A DNA stretch of 64,000 nucleotides from Polaribacter septentrionalilitoris (GTDB taxonomy: Bacteria > Bacteroidota > Bacteroidia > Flavobacteriales > Flavobacteriaceae). Within the stretch, counting starts at the first letter, position 1. Each line of letters begins with the position of its first letter. Below the pieces are notes generated by a model. That model was not told where the DNA came from, made no database searches, and saw only the letters and a list, made by a program, of their open reading frames with translations. The DNA is taken from positions 422,015 to 486,014 of the forward strand of contig NZ_VRMJ01000033.1 in the NCBI RefSeq assembly GCF_009832745.1. The letters run 5' to 3'. Shown in pieces: positions 52,211 through 61,554 of the stretch. The position numbers and the translations under genes are program-made.

Positions 52211-53143
52211 ATGAAATCAATAAAATTACTACTCGCAACGATTATTACTGGAGCATTCCTAAGCTCGTGTACAACAATTTTTAATGATCCTTTTCTAGAA
52301 TATGAACCTACTTTAGAAGAAGTAGTTTCTGATTATGATTTATGGTACATAGATTATCATAGAACAACAGGAAATGGAGATATTCCTTATGTTTCTAAAG
52401 CATTTACATTATCATTTGTAAACGGAATTCTATATGCCAACAACAATATTGTAGATATTGGTAGAACAGGAAATGGTTTAGGAATTGATGTAGGTACATA
52501 CAATACTTTTAATGGTTTGTTAGAAACCAATCATGATTTAGATGGTGCAAACGATTTTGAAGTAACAATTGTATCAAATAATGAAATTAGACTATACAAT
52601 TTTAGACAGAATGTAAGTTATTACTTAGTAGGATATCAAGTAAATCAGTTTGATTATGATAGGTTATTCTATGAAAACATTGAATACTTTTTACAAGAAT
52701 ATATTGCTTGGGAAAAAGTAGATGTTCAAGGTGGTTTAGAAAGTGCATTTGATGATGAAAACTACCTAGCATTTACACCAGAGAATATAACAACGTTTTA
52801 TAGTTCTCAAGACAACTTTGGCACACAAGTTGATTATATTAATTGGGATTATGTAGGAGGATATGAAATCTTTGATGTTGAAGGTTTTGAAGATTTAAAA
52901 ATTTTAACATTGAATTATGATGGTGGAGATATCGAAGAGTTCGAATTGAGCGTTATAAATGATGGAAGGGTTAGATTGTACAATATCAATTCTGAAACAA
53001 CTTACGATTTTGCTGGTAAAGGATTCATACAATTCTTAAAAGGAGGAAAAAAGAAAATTGAAGCAAAAGATATTGTAAGGAATGATGGGAGAAAACGTAC
53101 TAAAGTAATAAGAAAAGTAAAGACAAGAAGAAATTTAAAATAA
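52211..53143 (+). CDS. flavobacterial two-repeat lipoprotein of unknown function
   Basis: A 310-residue lipoprotein (lipobox FLSSC, Cys20). Two related halves can be read: YDLWYIDYHRTTGNGDIPYV ... NNEIRLYNFRQNVSYYLVGY and IAWEKVDVQGGLESAFDDENY ... DGRVRLYNINSETTYDFAGKG; each has an L-Y-N strand and an aromatic end. The C-terminus is very basic (KRTKVIRKVKTRRNLK). Relatives are widespread in Flavobacteriaceae and, as I recall, are sometimes labelled adenylyltransferase, for which there is no motif here. The basic tail suggests contact with nucleic acid, LPS or another polyanion. Sigma-54-like site upstream, strong terminator downstream. Confidence 0.75.
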   Translation: MKSIKLLLATIITGAFLSSCTTIFNDPFLEYEPTLEEVVSDYDLWYIDYHRTTGNGDIPYVSKAFTLSFVNGILYANNNIVDIGRTGNGLGIDVGTYNTFNGLLETNHDLDGANDFEVTIVSNNEIRLYNFRQNVSYYLVGYQVNQFDYDRLFYENIEYFLQEYIAWEKVDVQGGLESAFDDENYLAFTPENITTFYSSQDNFGTQVDYINWDYVGGYEIFDVEGFEDLKILTLNYDGGDIEEFELSVINDGRVRLYNINSETTYDFAGKGFIQFLKGGKKKIEAKDIVRNDGRKRTKVIRKVKTRRNLK

Positions 53144-53196
53144 AGTTTGGTTAGTTGATTTTTGGTTGGTTATTTCTCAATAACCAATTGAAAGAG

Positions 53197-53223
53197 AAAC
53201 CGTCCTGAGGAGGACGGTTTTTT
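53197..53223 (+). terminator. terminator after the 310-residue lipoprotein gene
   Basis: AAACCGTCCT (53197-53206), loop GAGG, AGGACGGTTT (53211-53220), then T. A second smaller hairpin (TTGGTTATT / AATAACCAA) lies just before it at about 53166-53187. Confidence 0.92.
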
Positions 53224-53335
53224 CTTTGTTAACAATTGATGAAAAATTAACAATTAGAAAGTATTCTTTTGTAAGATGATTTTATAATTTTATCAATAGT
53301 AGCGTGTCTGAGTTCTTTAAAGAGAAAATTAATAG

Positions 53336-53361
53336 GTCATTTCGACGTTATGGAGAAATCT
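53336..53361 (+). repeat. half copy of palindromic repeat family R3
   Basis: GTCATTTCGAC then GTTATGGAGAAATCT, matching the left arm of the element at 34530-34598. In the 320 bp gap 53144-53463 I see only this, the two hairpins and an AT-rich stretch before the SDR gene; no gene. Confidence 0.5.
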
Positions 53362-53463
53362 AAAAGCAATAATTAGACTTTATCAAGTCCATTTTATTTT
53401 GTTTATAATGGCATTTTCAATGTTCTTTTTAGACATTCTTATTATTAATACTAATATTATCAT

Positions 53464-54216
53464 ATGAATCAAACTGCACTTATCACTGGAGCAACATCAG
53501 GAATTGGAAAAGCAACCGCAGAAATTTTTGCAAAAAACAACATTCGGTTAATTCTTTGTGGAAGAAGATTAGAACGATTACTTGAACTTCAAGAAAAACT
53601 GAGTACACAAACAGAAGTTGCTATTTTACAGTTTGATGTTTCGAAGAGAGAAGAAGTAGAAAAAGCAATCAATTCTCTTTCAGAAAAATTCAATCACATA
53701 GATATTTTAATCAATAATGCAGGAAATGCACATGGATTATCAACCCTACAAGAGGGTAATATTGATGATTGGGATAAAATGATGGACATTAATGTAAAAG
53801 GATTGTTATACGTATCAAAAGCAATTATTCCACAAATGACAAAACGCAATAATGGTTTTATTGTGAATATTGGCTCAATTGCTGGAAAAGAGGTATATCC
53901 TAATGGAAATGTGTATTGTGCTTCTAAACATGCTGTAAATGCCTTAAACAAGGCAATGAGAATAGATTTAAACAAACATAATATTCGTGTTTCAGGAATT
54001 CACCCTGGAGCAGTAGAAACCGAGTTTTCTGATGTGCGTTTTAAAGGTGATACAAAAAAAGCAAAATCTGTGTATACTGGTTACAAAGCATTGCAAGCAG
54101 AAGATATTGCAGACATCATTTATTTTGTGATCTCTAGACCTTATCATGTAAATATCGAAGATTTAGTAGTGTATCCTACAGCACAAGCAAGTGCTACAAT
54201 TTTGAATAGAGATTAA
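53464..54216 (+). CDS. SDR-family NAD(P)-dependent oxidoreductase (YdfG-like)
   Basis: A 250-residue short-chain dehydrogenase: cofactor motif TGATSGIG (8-15), NNAG (84-87), catalytic Ser138 in NIGSIAG, Tyr151 and Lys155 in YCASK, and the PG of HPGAVETEF. CGRRLERL after the first strand suggests NADP preference. The order and C-terminus fit YdfG-type enzymes acting on 3-hydroxy acids or serine, but the substrate cannot be fixed. First gene of a tight operon: the aldo/keto reductase starts 2 bp after its stop. Confidence 0.92.
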   Translation: MNQTALITGATSGIGKATAEIFAKNNIRLILCGRRLERLLELQEKLSTQTEVAILQFDVSKREEVEKAINSLSEKFNHIDILINNAGNAHGLSTLQEGNIDDWDKMMDINVKGLLYVSKAIIPQMTKRNNGFIVNIGSIAGKEVYPNGNVYCASKHAVNALNKAMRIDLNKHNIRVSGIHPGAVETEFSDVRFKGDTKKAKSVYTGYKALQAEDIADIIYFVISRPYHVNIEDLVVYPTAQASATILNRD

Positions 54217-54218
54217 AG

Positions 54219-55082
54219 ATGGCAAAATCAGAAATAATAATTGGATGCATGTCTTGGGGAAAATGGGGCAAACAATTTTCTACTCAAGAAGCTACAGATC
54301 TAATTCAGTTTTGTGTAGAACATGGAAATACCGCTTTCGATCATGCTGATATTTATGGAGATTATACCACAGAAGCTGAATTTGGAAAAGCATTTGTAGA
54401 AAGTGGAATTGCCAGAGAAGAAATTCAATTAGTTTCTAAGTGCGGTATCCAACTTGTTGGAGAAACAAGAAACAATAAAGTAAAACACTATAATTATTCA
54501 AAAGAGTATATTATTAACAGTGCAGAGCAATCATTAAAAAATTTAAAAACAGATTATTTAGATACTTTTTTGTTGCATAGACCAAGCCCATTAATGCATC
54601 CTAATGAAATTGTAGAAGCAATTACCAAATTAAAAGAAACAGGAAAAATCATCAACTTTGGAGTATCAAACTTTACACCTTCGCAAGTGGATTTAATTGC
54701 AGATAAAATTCCTGTTTCTGTAAACCAAATAGAATTTTCTTTAACACAACATGCTGCAATGCAAGATGGAAGTTTAGATCAAATACTACAAAAAAACATG
54801 CAACCTATGTGTTGGAGTCCTTTAGGAACTGTGTTTAGAGCAGAAAATAATCAAACTAAAAGAATAAAAACTGTTTTAAAAACCTTATCAGAAAAATATG
54901 CTGTAACAGAAAACATTCTTTTATTAAGTTGGATTTTAAAACATCCTGCAAAAATTTCTCCTGTTATTGGAACCACAAATAAAGCAAGAATTATAAATGC
55001 TAATAAAGCACTTGTTTTAGACTTAGATACAGAAGATTGGTTTGCGTTATTAGAAGCTAGTAGAGGATTAGAAACGGCTTAA
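54219..55082 (+). CDS. aldo/keto reductase (YdhF-like)
   Basis: A 287-residue TIM-barrel oxidoreductase. GCMSWGKWGKQFS at the start, FDHADIYGDY (Asp41/Asp44 and Tyr46), VSKCGIQ (Lys74), LLHRPSP (His) and INFGVSNFTP, CWSPLGT, SPVIGTTNKARI are the AKR landmarks of the YdhF/YcsN group. It reduces carbonyl compounds with NADPH; the natural substrate is unknown. Coupled to the SDR gene before and the AlbA_2 gene after (1 bp). Confidence 0.92.
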   Translation: MAKSEIIIGCMSWGKWGKQFSTQEATDLIQFCVEHGNTAFDHADIYGDYTTEAEFGKAFVESGIAREEIQLVSKCGIQLVGETRNNKVKHYNYSKEYIINSAEQSLKNLKTDYLDTFLLHRPSPLMHPNEIVEAITKLKETGKIINFGVSNFTPSQVDLIADKIPVSVNQIEFSLTQHAAMQDGSLDQILQKNMQPMCWSPLGTVFRAENNQTKRIKTVLKTLSEKYAVTENILLLSWILKHPAKISPVIGTTNKARIINANKALVLDLDTEDWFALLEASRGLETA

Positions 55083-55083
55083 A

Positions 55084-56223
55084 ATGATCAATAAAAGACT
55101 TTTAATCAAAAACCTACTTTCTCATAATGATGAGAATAGTTTTTATGATAAGAAGCAAAAAATCTCATTAGAAACAAAAGACGGAAAAGCTAAGTTTTTA
55201 AAACACATTTGTGCGCTTTCAAACTCTAACCCTAAAAACAATTCATACATCGTTATTGGTATAGAAGACACTGCAAACAAAATTATTGGTGTCGATTTTT
55301 TTGATGATAGTAAAATTCAAAATTTAGTGAATGCGTATTTAGAAAATCCGCCAAAAATTGAATATGAAAACGTACCTTTTCCAAGACTACAACGTCATAA
55401 AGTGGTGGGTTTGGTTACAATTTACCCAAATAATACCATTACATCTCTCAAAAAAAATGCTTGGAAATACAGAAAAGGAACTTCTTTTTACAGAAGAGGT
55501 AGCAATTCTATGCCTGCATCTGCAAGTTTTGAATTAAGAAATACCAATGCAACAATTGTAGAGGCGATAGAAACTAATGCACGTAATAATATCGAATTGA
55601 CTTTAGATGGTGTTTTCGATTTCATGAAGCATCATAAGTCAGAATTCAATCCCCAATACAAAGTTTTTAATGAACAGTTTGTGTTGTGTTGGGCAGGAAA
55701 AAAGAAAATAATTAAAGGTGAAAAATATTTTACTAGAGTAGATATCGAACTTATTAACGAACAAGTAAAGCTCTTTTTTTCTGCTTTAGATGATGTTCAA
55801 ATTACCTACAATCAAAAATCTTTTATTGTTACAGAGTACATTTTTTTGGGTTTAGAACAACAAGAAAAATACTATCCTTTAGAAAAAACCATTATCAATT
55901 TTAAAGAAAATGGAAAACATGATATTGTAAAAGAGTTTTTGTTTGTTCCTCCAAAATTTGATCCAGCAATCATTCATCATATTTACATCAGTAATTCACT
56001 CATTGTTTCTAAGATAGAGAAAAAAATTCCGCTTTCTGACGCAGAACGTCAAGATATATTGCGCTTGCCAACCAACTATTTAATTTGCTATTTGCATGGA
56101 TTTTTAGAGATTGCAGAGCAATTAAAAAAGGCCAAAAACTACATTAAAAATTTAGAAGATAAAACTACGTATATCAAATACAAAGAAGCGATGAGAATCA
56201 TTAGAAAAGTGAAATATAATTAG
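55084..56223 (+). CDS. AlbA_2-domain (Schlafen-like) ATP-binding protein
   Basis: A 379-residue cytoplasmic protein. The N-terminal 150 residues match the AlbA_2/putative DNA-binding domain: ENSFYDKKQKISLETKDGKA, KFLKHICALSNSNP, YIVIGIEDTANKIIGVDF and FYRRGSNSMPAS. The remaining 230 residues hold no motif I know. Such domains occur in Schlafen relatives, in some regulators and in some phage-defence proteins; nothing here points to defence. It is the third gene of a four-gene operon with two reductases and a methyltransferase (gaps 1 and 4 bp). Confidence 0.85.
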   Translation: MINKRLLIKNLLSHNDENSFYDKKQKISLETKDGKAKFLKHICALSNSNPKNNSYIVIGIEDTANKIIGVDFFDDSKIQNLVNAYLENPPKIEYENVPFPRLQRHKVVGLVTIYPNNTITSLKKNAWKYRKGTSFYRRGSNSMPASASFELRNTNATIVEAIETNARNNIELTLDGVFDFMKHHKSEFNPQYKVFNEQFVLCWAGKKKIIKGEKYFTRVDIELINEQVKLFFSALDDVQITYNQKSFIVTEYIFLGLEQQEKYYPLEKTIINFKENGKHDIVKEFLFVPPKFDPAIIHHIYISNSLIVSKIEKKIPLSDAERQDILRLPTNYLICYLHGFLEIAEQLKKAKNYIKNLEDKTTYIKYKEAMRIIRKVKYN

Positions 56224-56227
56224 TGAT

Positions 56228-56890
56228 TTGAGTCAGTTGAAAAGAAATAAAACACCTTGGCCAACAAATAAAGCCATGGAACAAGTGTATGAAATGAAAC
56301 TTTGGGGTAGTAATAATTCTGAGTTTTATTCTGGTGATGGCTCTCACAATCCTACAATTATACATCCTTATTTAGAGGTGGTTGCAACTTTTTTAAGGTC
56401 TTTTAAAAATCCAATAACGGTTTGCGATTTAGGTTGTGGAGATTTTAATATCGGAAAGCAATTAGTAGACTTCACACAACATTATTTTGCAATTGATATT
56501 GTACCTCAATTGATAGCATACAATAAAAAAAAGCATCAAAAACCGAATTTAGAATTTTGGTGTTTGGACATTTCTAAAGAGAATTTACCAAAAGCAGATT
56601 GTGTGATTCTAAGACAAGTATTGCAACATTTATCTAATAAAGAAGTACAAAAAATTATTGAAAAGCTAAAAAACTACAAGTACATTCTGCTAACAGAACA
56701 TCTACCTAAAGGAGATTTTACCCCCAATAAAGACATTATTTCCGGACAAGGGATTCGGATTAAAAAACAAAGCGGAATAGACTTGTTAGCAGCTCCTTTT
56801 CATTTAAAAGTAACATCAACAAAAGAGTTGTCAAGAACTAACTTAGAGAATAATAAAGGAGTTATTGTAACTGCATTGTATGTTTTGTAG
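56228..56890 (+). CDS. class I SAM-dependent methyltransferase
   Basis: A 220-residue enzyme from a TTG start (reading MSQLKRNKTPWPTNKAMEQV); an ATG at the Met of AMEQV would drop the conserved TPWP segment, so TTG is preferred. SAM-binding motif I is VCDLGCGDFNIG (65-76), motif II acid in YFAIDIVPQL, and LRQVLQHLSN with LLTEHLPKGD after it. Substrate unknown. Last gene of the SDR operon; a hairpin follows at 56991. Confidence 0.87.
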   Translation: MSQLKRNKTPWPTNKAMEQVYEMKLWGSNNSEFYSGDGSHNPTIIHPYLEVVATFLRSFKNPITVCDLGCGDFNIGKQLVDFTQHYFAIDIVPQLIAYNKKKHQKPNLEFWCLDISKENLPKADCVILRQVLQHLSNKEVQKIIEKLKNYKYILLTEHLPKGDFTPNKDIISGQGIRIKKQSGIDLLAAPFHLKVTSTKELSRTNLENNKGVIVTALYVL

Positions 56891-56990
56891 AAAAAGAATG
56901 GTAGTTGCGTTTAACGGTTAGTATAAGAGCAGTAGCGAATTAAAACACACCTACTTTTCTACAAGCAATATACTTAATTAAACCCAAAAA

Positions 56991-57014
56991 CGGTTTGAGT
57001 ATTCACCCAAACCG
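56991..57014. terminator. bidirectional hairpin
   Basis: CGGTTTG (56991-56997) pairs with CAAACCG (57008-57014); T-rich tracts follow on both strands. It separates the methyltransferase gene from the convergent T9SS cargo gene. The rest of the gap 56891-57043 holds nothing I recognise. Confidence 0.7.
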
Positions 57015-57043
57015 CTATTGTTTTTATACCTTGTTGGCATTAG

Positions 57044-59692
57044 TTATTCTTTTATGAATTTTGAAGAATAGATGCCTTCGTCATTATAGACTTTTATAAT
57101 CAGTATGCCTGTACTTATATCCTCAACATTCACGGTTTTTGAATTTTTAATACTTTTTACTAACTGACCAGTTAATGAGTATATTTCAATAAGACTTACA
57201 TTCTCGACATCTACAGTAACAGTTCTTTTTACCGGGTTTGGGTAAACATTAATACTAAAAGAATCAGAATTTAGATCATTTACACCTAATGCTGAATCAT
57301 CCCAAACAATTGGTGTACCTCTAAATGAACGTCCATTTTCCATAGTTAAATGTTCTAGAACACTTAATGTTGAATTTGTAAGATCAAAGGCTACTAGAGT
57401 TCCATAGCCATTCATTCCTCCTGTTCTAGAAGTAGAGTATAACTTGTCATTGTAAAGTGTCCAGCCTGCGCTAAAACCGCCTCCATCTTGATCTCTATCA
57501 AAACTATATTCAATGCTATAAACATTCGTTGTCATATCATACGAAAATAAGTGTCCGTGGTTATTTGATCCAAGGAAATTTGTAGAACCATATAGCTTTC
57601 CATTATACTCGGTAAGTATGCTATTTGTAGTTCTAACATCTGATTCAAAAATATGTTCTACTTGAAAAGTAAATGTTGTTGTATCCAATGAATAAATAAC
57701 AGCTCTGTTTTCACTTGCTCCAGTTCCTAGTATGCTAGCATCGGTCATACCGTAGATTCTTCCATTAGATGCAAGCATAATATTATCCGTCATATGACCA
57801 TATTGATTGGTGGAATGTGTATTTGAGTATGACGTTAACGTTGCTGTATTTAAATCATATACTTCAACATTATTTACTGCAGCCATTACAATTTTACCAC
57901 TAGGTAATTCGATAACTCCAGGAGTAACTTTTATTTCAGTGATTGAAGATGTATAATCATAAATTCTTTGCGCAGGATTGGTTAAATCATGCTCCATTAA
58001 ACTTAAATCGTTATACGGGCCGTTGGTTGAATAAGTTGTATAATAAACATTTCCATTAGAGGCTAAAAGAGGTCTATTCATCCATTGACTTTGAGCATAT
58101 TCATCATTGAGATGCGCTGCAAAAGGATCTTCTAAATGTTGAACTGTTCCTGTAACAACATTAAAAAGAGCTAAACTACCATGTTCATTTTGAGCTACAG
58201 GGTCTCCGGAAGTATTTGGACCTCCTTTACCAATATATCCAATAAAAGTAGTTTCATTAAGTTGGGTAAGTTCGCCAATAATTGTTCTTCCTTCTCTGCA
58301 ACCGTGAGATTTTAATATTGTGTTTTGACCTGTTGCAATGTTGTGAGAAAAAATCGCCCCAGCACCACCTTCAGAACCATTTCTAGTAGATCCAATAACA
58401 TTTCCATTATCCACTAATATTCCAAACTCAGTATTGTAACCTGGTTTTGTTGGATCTGTTTCATCACCTGTCAAAATAATTTCGAACATATTAGTAGTGT
58501 AATCATAAGACCACATTTGAGATCCATCCGCGGAGAATGAGCATGTACCAAAAATTTTACTCCCACTTACTTGCATTCCAGTACCAGAAGCTAAAGCTAA
58601 ACCAACAGGAAAATCAAAGACTTTAAGGTAAGCGCCTGTTCCAATATTATATTGAATAATAGTACCAGTATTGTGGGCGCCTCCAAAACGCGTAGTGACA
58701 TACATTTTAGCATCGTTAGCTTGTACAATACCAGCAGGCTCACTTCCTAAAATCGCTATGTCTGTGAAGAGAATACTCCATTCACTAACTGTTGTGTTAT
58801 TTGTTAAATTATAACTCCATACACCACCACCCCAATTACTTGTAGCGTTAAAACGGTCTTTAGTACCATAAATAGTATTAATTGTTGGGTTATAAAACAT
58901 TTGACCATGTGCATGATCCATAACCCAACCTGCAGCGCTTAGGGAATTTACATATGATAATTGATCCGTACTCGTATCTATCTTGTACAGGTATCCTTCT
59001 TCATTATTCGTTGCGTTACTATTCTTTCTACAAAGACCATAAATGTTATTCCCATCTCCTTTAATTAAAGCAGTTATGGGCAAATGACCTACATCGTTTT
59101 GTGGATCTTTAAAACTACCAATCACTTTATATTCTCCTGTGTTGGTGTCAAATTTCCAAATACCGCCTCGATTGGCTACGCCACCCATTAAGGCAATTCC
59201 ATAAAACACACCAGGGCTAGCTTCAAGAGCAGTATAACCAGGAGCATTTAAATCATTATCAAAAGCATCAGACGGAACTAGCAAATCACTATGCCATTCT
59301 TGGTTTCCAATAAATGAATGTAAGATGTCCACTTTTCCTGTTGTGGGGTCATAACTATAGAATGCGCCTCTTGATCTTCTTGCTGGGTAGTAAGCAGCAG
59401 ACTGGCTACCACTCGTTGAAGTATTTACGCCATAGTATTTACCATCAGAGCCTAGTGTCAAGCCTCCATTGTATTCATCAGTTCCGAAGGCAGTTTCTAG
59501 TAGAAGGTTAAAACCATACAAAGGATTACCTTCTAAGCTTAATTGGTTACTTGTTGTATTTGAATTGAGATCATAACTAACAATAGACCCATTGGAGTTG
59601 TCTCCTCCAAATTCTGATGTAAAAAGTAGTTTTTGACTAAAACCTTTAGTTAAAAGGGAAACTAGTATTATAAAAAGTAATTTTGTTTTCAT
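57044..59692 (-). CDS. T9SS cargo protein with GloVer-type tandem repeats
   Basis: An 882-residue secreted protein: Sec signal (about 1-19, GFSQ), then many repeats of the GloVer/choice-of-anchor type, with turns such as SEFGGDNSNGSIVSYD, LMGGVANRGGIWKFD, TRFGGAHNTGTIIQYN, TNFLGSNNHGHLFSYD and TSRTGGMNGYGTLVAFD, and a type A sorting domain in the last 75 residues (INVYPNPVKRTVTVDV, IYSLTGQLVKSI, GILIIKVYN). The tail marks it as cargo of the type IX secretion system, hence cell-surface or released. Function of the repeats unknown. It is a single-gene unit; TATCTTTA, a near -7 box, lies about 30 bases upstream. Confidence 0.93.
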   Translation of the reverse strand: MKTKLLFIILVSLLTKGFSQKLLFTSEFGGDNSNGSIVSYDLNSNTTSNQLSLEGNPLYGFNLLLETAFGTDEYNGGLTLGSDGKYYGVNTSTSGSQSAAYYPARRSRGAFYSYDPTTGKVDILHSFIGNQEWHSDLLVPSDAFDNDLNAPGYTALEASPGVFYGIALMGGVANRGGIWKFDTNTGEYKVIGSFKDPQNDVGHLPITALIKGDGNNIYGLCRKNSNATNNEEGYLYKIDTSTDQLSYVNSLSAAGWVMDHAHGQMFYNPTINTIYGTKDRFNATSNWGGGVWSYNLTNNTTVSEWSILFTDIAILGSEPAGIVQANDAKMYVTTRFGGAHNTGTIIQYNIGTGAYLKVFDFPVGLALASGTGMQVSGSKIFGTCSFSADGSQMWSYDYTTNMFEIILTGDETDPTKPGYNTEFGILVDNGNVIGSTRNGSEGGAGAIFSHNIATGQNTILKSHGCREGRTIIGELTQLNETTFIGYIGKGGPNTSGDPVAQNEHGSLALFNVVTGTVQHLEDPFAAHLNDEYAQSQWMNRPLLASNGNVYYTTYSTNGPYNDLSLMEHDLTNPAQRIYDYTSSITEIKVTPGVIELPSGKIVMAAVNNVEVYDLNTATLTSYSNTHSTNQYGHMTDNIMLASNGRIYGMTDASILGTGASENRAVIYSLDTTTFTFQVEHIFESDVRTTNSILTEYNGKLYGSTNFLGSNNHGHLFSYDMTTNVYSIEYSFDRDQDGGGFSAGWTLYNDKLYSTSRTGGMNGYGTLVAFDLTNSTLSVLEHLTMENGRSFRGTPIVWDDSALGVNDLNSDSFSINVYPNPVKRTVTVDVENVSLIEIYSLTGQLVKSIKNSKTVNVEDISTGILIIKVYNDEGIYSSKFIKE

Positions 59693-59844
59693 ACGATATC
59701 AAGTTAAAAGGTTGATACTAAAGATACGTATTTTTTTTATTAATGCCAACTACAATGATAAAATGATAAGGTGAGTTTTAATTCATTTTATCAGAAGTTA
59801 AACGAACTTAGCAGATTTTTTTAGAAAGTCAAATTGCTAAAGTG

Positions 59845-59874
59845 AAAAACCAACTCTAAAAAGAGTTGGTTTTT
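59845..59874 (-). terminator. terminator of the ALDH gene
   Basis: AAAAACCAACTCT (59845-59857), loop AAAA, AGAGTTGGTTTTT (59862-59874): perfect stem with U tract on the minus strand, 26 bp past the ALDH stop. The other 150 bp of this gap hold nothing I recognise. Confidence 0.92.
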
Positions 59875-59899
59875 ATTGTTGTTAACTATTTAAAACTGC

Positions 59900-61441
59900 T
59901 TATAAGTCAAACTTTATTCCTTGCGCTAAAGGTAAATCAGCAGTATAATTTATGGTATTGGTTTGTCTTCTCATGTATACTTTCCAAGCATCAGAACCAG
60001 ATTCACGTCCACCACCAGTTTCTTTTTCGCCACCAAAAGCACCACCAATTTCAGCACCAGAAGTACCTATATTTACATTCGCTATTCCACAATCTGAACC
60101 TGCAACAGATAAAAAAGCTTCAGCTTCACGTAAATTATTAGTCATAATTGCAGAGGATAAACCTTGTGCTACTCCATTCTGAATTTTCAAAGCATTGTTT
60201 ACATCACCTGCATATTTTAATAAATATAAAACAGGAGCAAATGTTTCATGTTGTACAATTTCAAATGAGTTTTTAGCTTCTGCAATGGCAGGTTTTACAT
60301 AACAACCACTCTCATAGCCATCACCATAGAGAACACCACCATGTACAACAATTTTCCCACCTTCTTCTACAACTCTTTCTAAAGCATTTACATACATATT
60401 TACAGCATCTTTATCAATTAAAGGCCCTACATGATTATTTTCATCCAAAGGATTTCCAATTCGTAATTGTTTATAAGCTTTTACAATCGCTTCTTTTACT
60501 TTATCATAAACAGACTCATGAATAATTAACCTTCTGGTTGATGTACACCTTTGTCCTGCAGTTCCTACCGCTCCAAAAACAGCACCAATCACAGTCATTT
60601 TAATATCTGCATCTGGGGTAACAATAATAGCATTATTACCACCTAATTCTAACAACGTTTTCCCTAAACGTCCTGCAACTTCTTTGGCTACAATTTTTCC
60701 CATTCGTGTGCTTCCTGTTGCAGATACCAAAGGTATTTGAGTGTCTTTGGTCATGAATTCACCAACTTTATAGTTTCCATTAATCAAACAAGAAATTCCT
60801 TCTGGTAAGTCGTTTTTAGCAAAAACTTCAGCAGCAATATTTTGACATGCAATACCACATAAAGGTGTTTTTTCACTTGGTTTCCAAACACAAACATCAC
60901 CACAAACCCAAGCTAAAGCAGTGTTCCATGCCCAAACAGCTACAGGAAAGTTAAATGCAGAAATAATTCCTACAATTCCTAAAGGATGATATTGTTCGTA
61001 CATTCTATGTCCTGGTCGTTCAGAATGCATGGTTAAACCATGCAATTGACGAGAAAGACCTACTGCAAAATCGCAGATATCAATCATTTCTTGTACTTCT
61101 CCTAATCCTTCTTGATAGCTTTTTCCCATCTCGTAAGAAACTAATTTCCCTAGAGCTTCTTTTTTCTCACGTAATTTTTCTCCAAACTGACGTACAATTT
61201 CTCCTCTTAACGGAGCAGGTTTTGATCGCCAAGAAACAAAAGCTGCTGAAGCAGTTTTCATTACTTTATCATAATCTTCTTTTGTGGTTGTTTTAACTTT
61301 ACCAATCAACTTTCCATCAACAGGAGAATAACTCTCAATCACTTCTCCGTTCGAAAAATTATGTTGTCCAGTTGATGTTCCATCATTAACATCTTTTACT
61401 CCTAAAATATCTAAAGTTTCTTTTATTCCAAAGTCTGTCAT
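59900..61441 (-). CDS. ALDH7-type aldehyde dehydrogenase (piperideine-6-carboxylate dehydrogenase-like)
   Basis: The ATG at 61441 (MTDFGIKETLDILG) gives 513 residues; the 19 extra upstream residues are atypical. Landmarks: GIISAFNFPVAVWAWNTALA, GSTRMGKIV, the general base Glu in LELGGNNAII, the catalytic Cys in GQRCTSTRRL, and HETFAPVLYLLKY. The pattern fits ALDH7A1/AmaB enzymes, which oxidise aminoadipate semialdehyde in lysine breakdown, although other aldehydes are possible. It is monocistronic with its own terminator and divergent from the asparaginase-like gene. Confidence 0.92.
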   Translation of the reverse strand: MTDFGIKETLDILGVKDVNDGTSTGQHNFSNGEVIESYSPVDGKLIGKVKTTTKEDYDKVMKTASAAFVSWRSKPAPLRGEIVRQFGEKLREKKEALGKLVSYEMGKSYQEGLGEVQEMIDICDFAVGLSRQLHGLTMHSERPGHRMYEQYHPLGIVGIISAFNFPVAVWAWNTALAWVCGDVCVWKPSEKTPLCGIACQNIAAEVFAKNDLPEGISCLINGNYKVGEFMTKDTQIPLVSATGSTRMGKIVAKEVAGRLGKTLLELGGNNAIIVTPDADIKMTVIGAVFGAVGTAGQRCTSTRRLIIHESVYDKVKEAIVKAYKQLRIGNPLDENNHVGPLIDKDAVNMYVNALERVVEEGGKIVVHGGVLYGDGYESGCYVKPAIAEAKNSFEIVQHETFAPVLYLLKYAGDVNNALKIQNGVAQGLSSAIMTNNLREAEAFLSVAGSDCGIANVNIGTSGAEIGGAFGGEKETGGGRESGSDAWKVYMRRQTNTINYTADLPLAQGIKFDL

Positions 61442-61554
61442 TTTGCAGTTCCGTTTTTGTTGTTTACATTCGAAGAACGAATTTACAAATAATTTCACAG
61501 ATTAATAAATTAAACAAAAACAATAATTTTTGTTTAATTTTAAACAAAATAAAT

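Noticed and set aside
55084..56223. Phage-defence system built on the AlbA_2/Schlafen domain
   Set aside because: Neighbours are metabolic enzymes, there is no nuclease, toxin or mobile context, and gene spacing ties it to the reductases.
56891..56985. tRNA or small RNA gene in the spacer after the methyltransferase gene
   Set aside because: No cloverleaf arms or T-loop sequence could be found; only a terminator hairpin follows.
59866..60182. Plus-strand frames opposite the ALDH gene
   Set aside because: They are shadows of a well-conserved dehydrogenase; composition is Gln/His/Ser-rich as expected of antisense frames.
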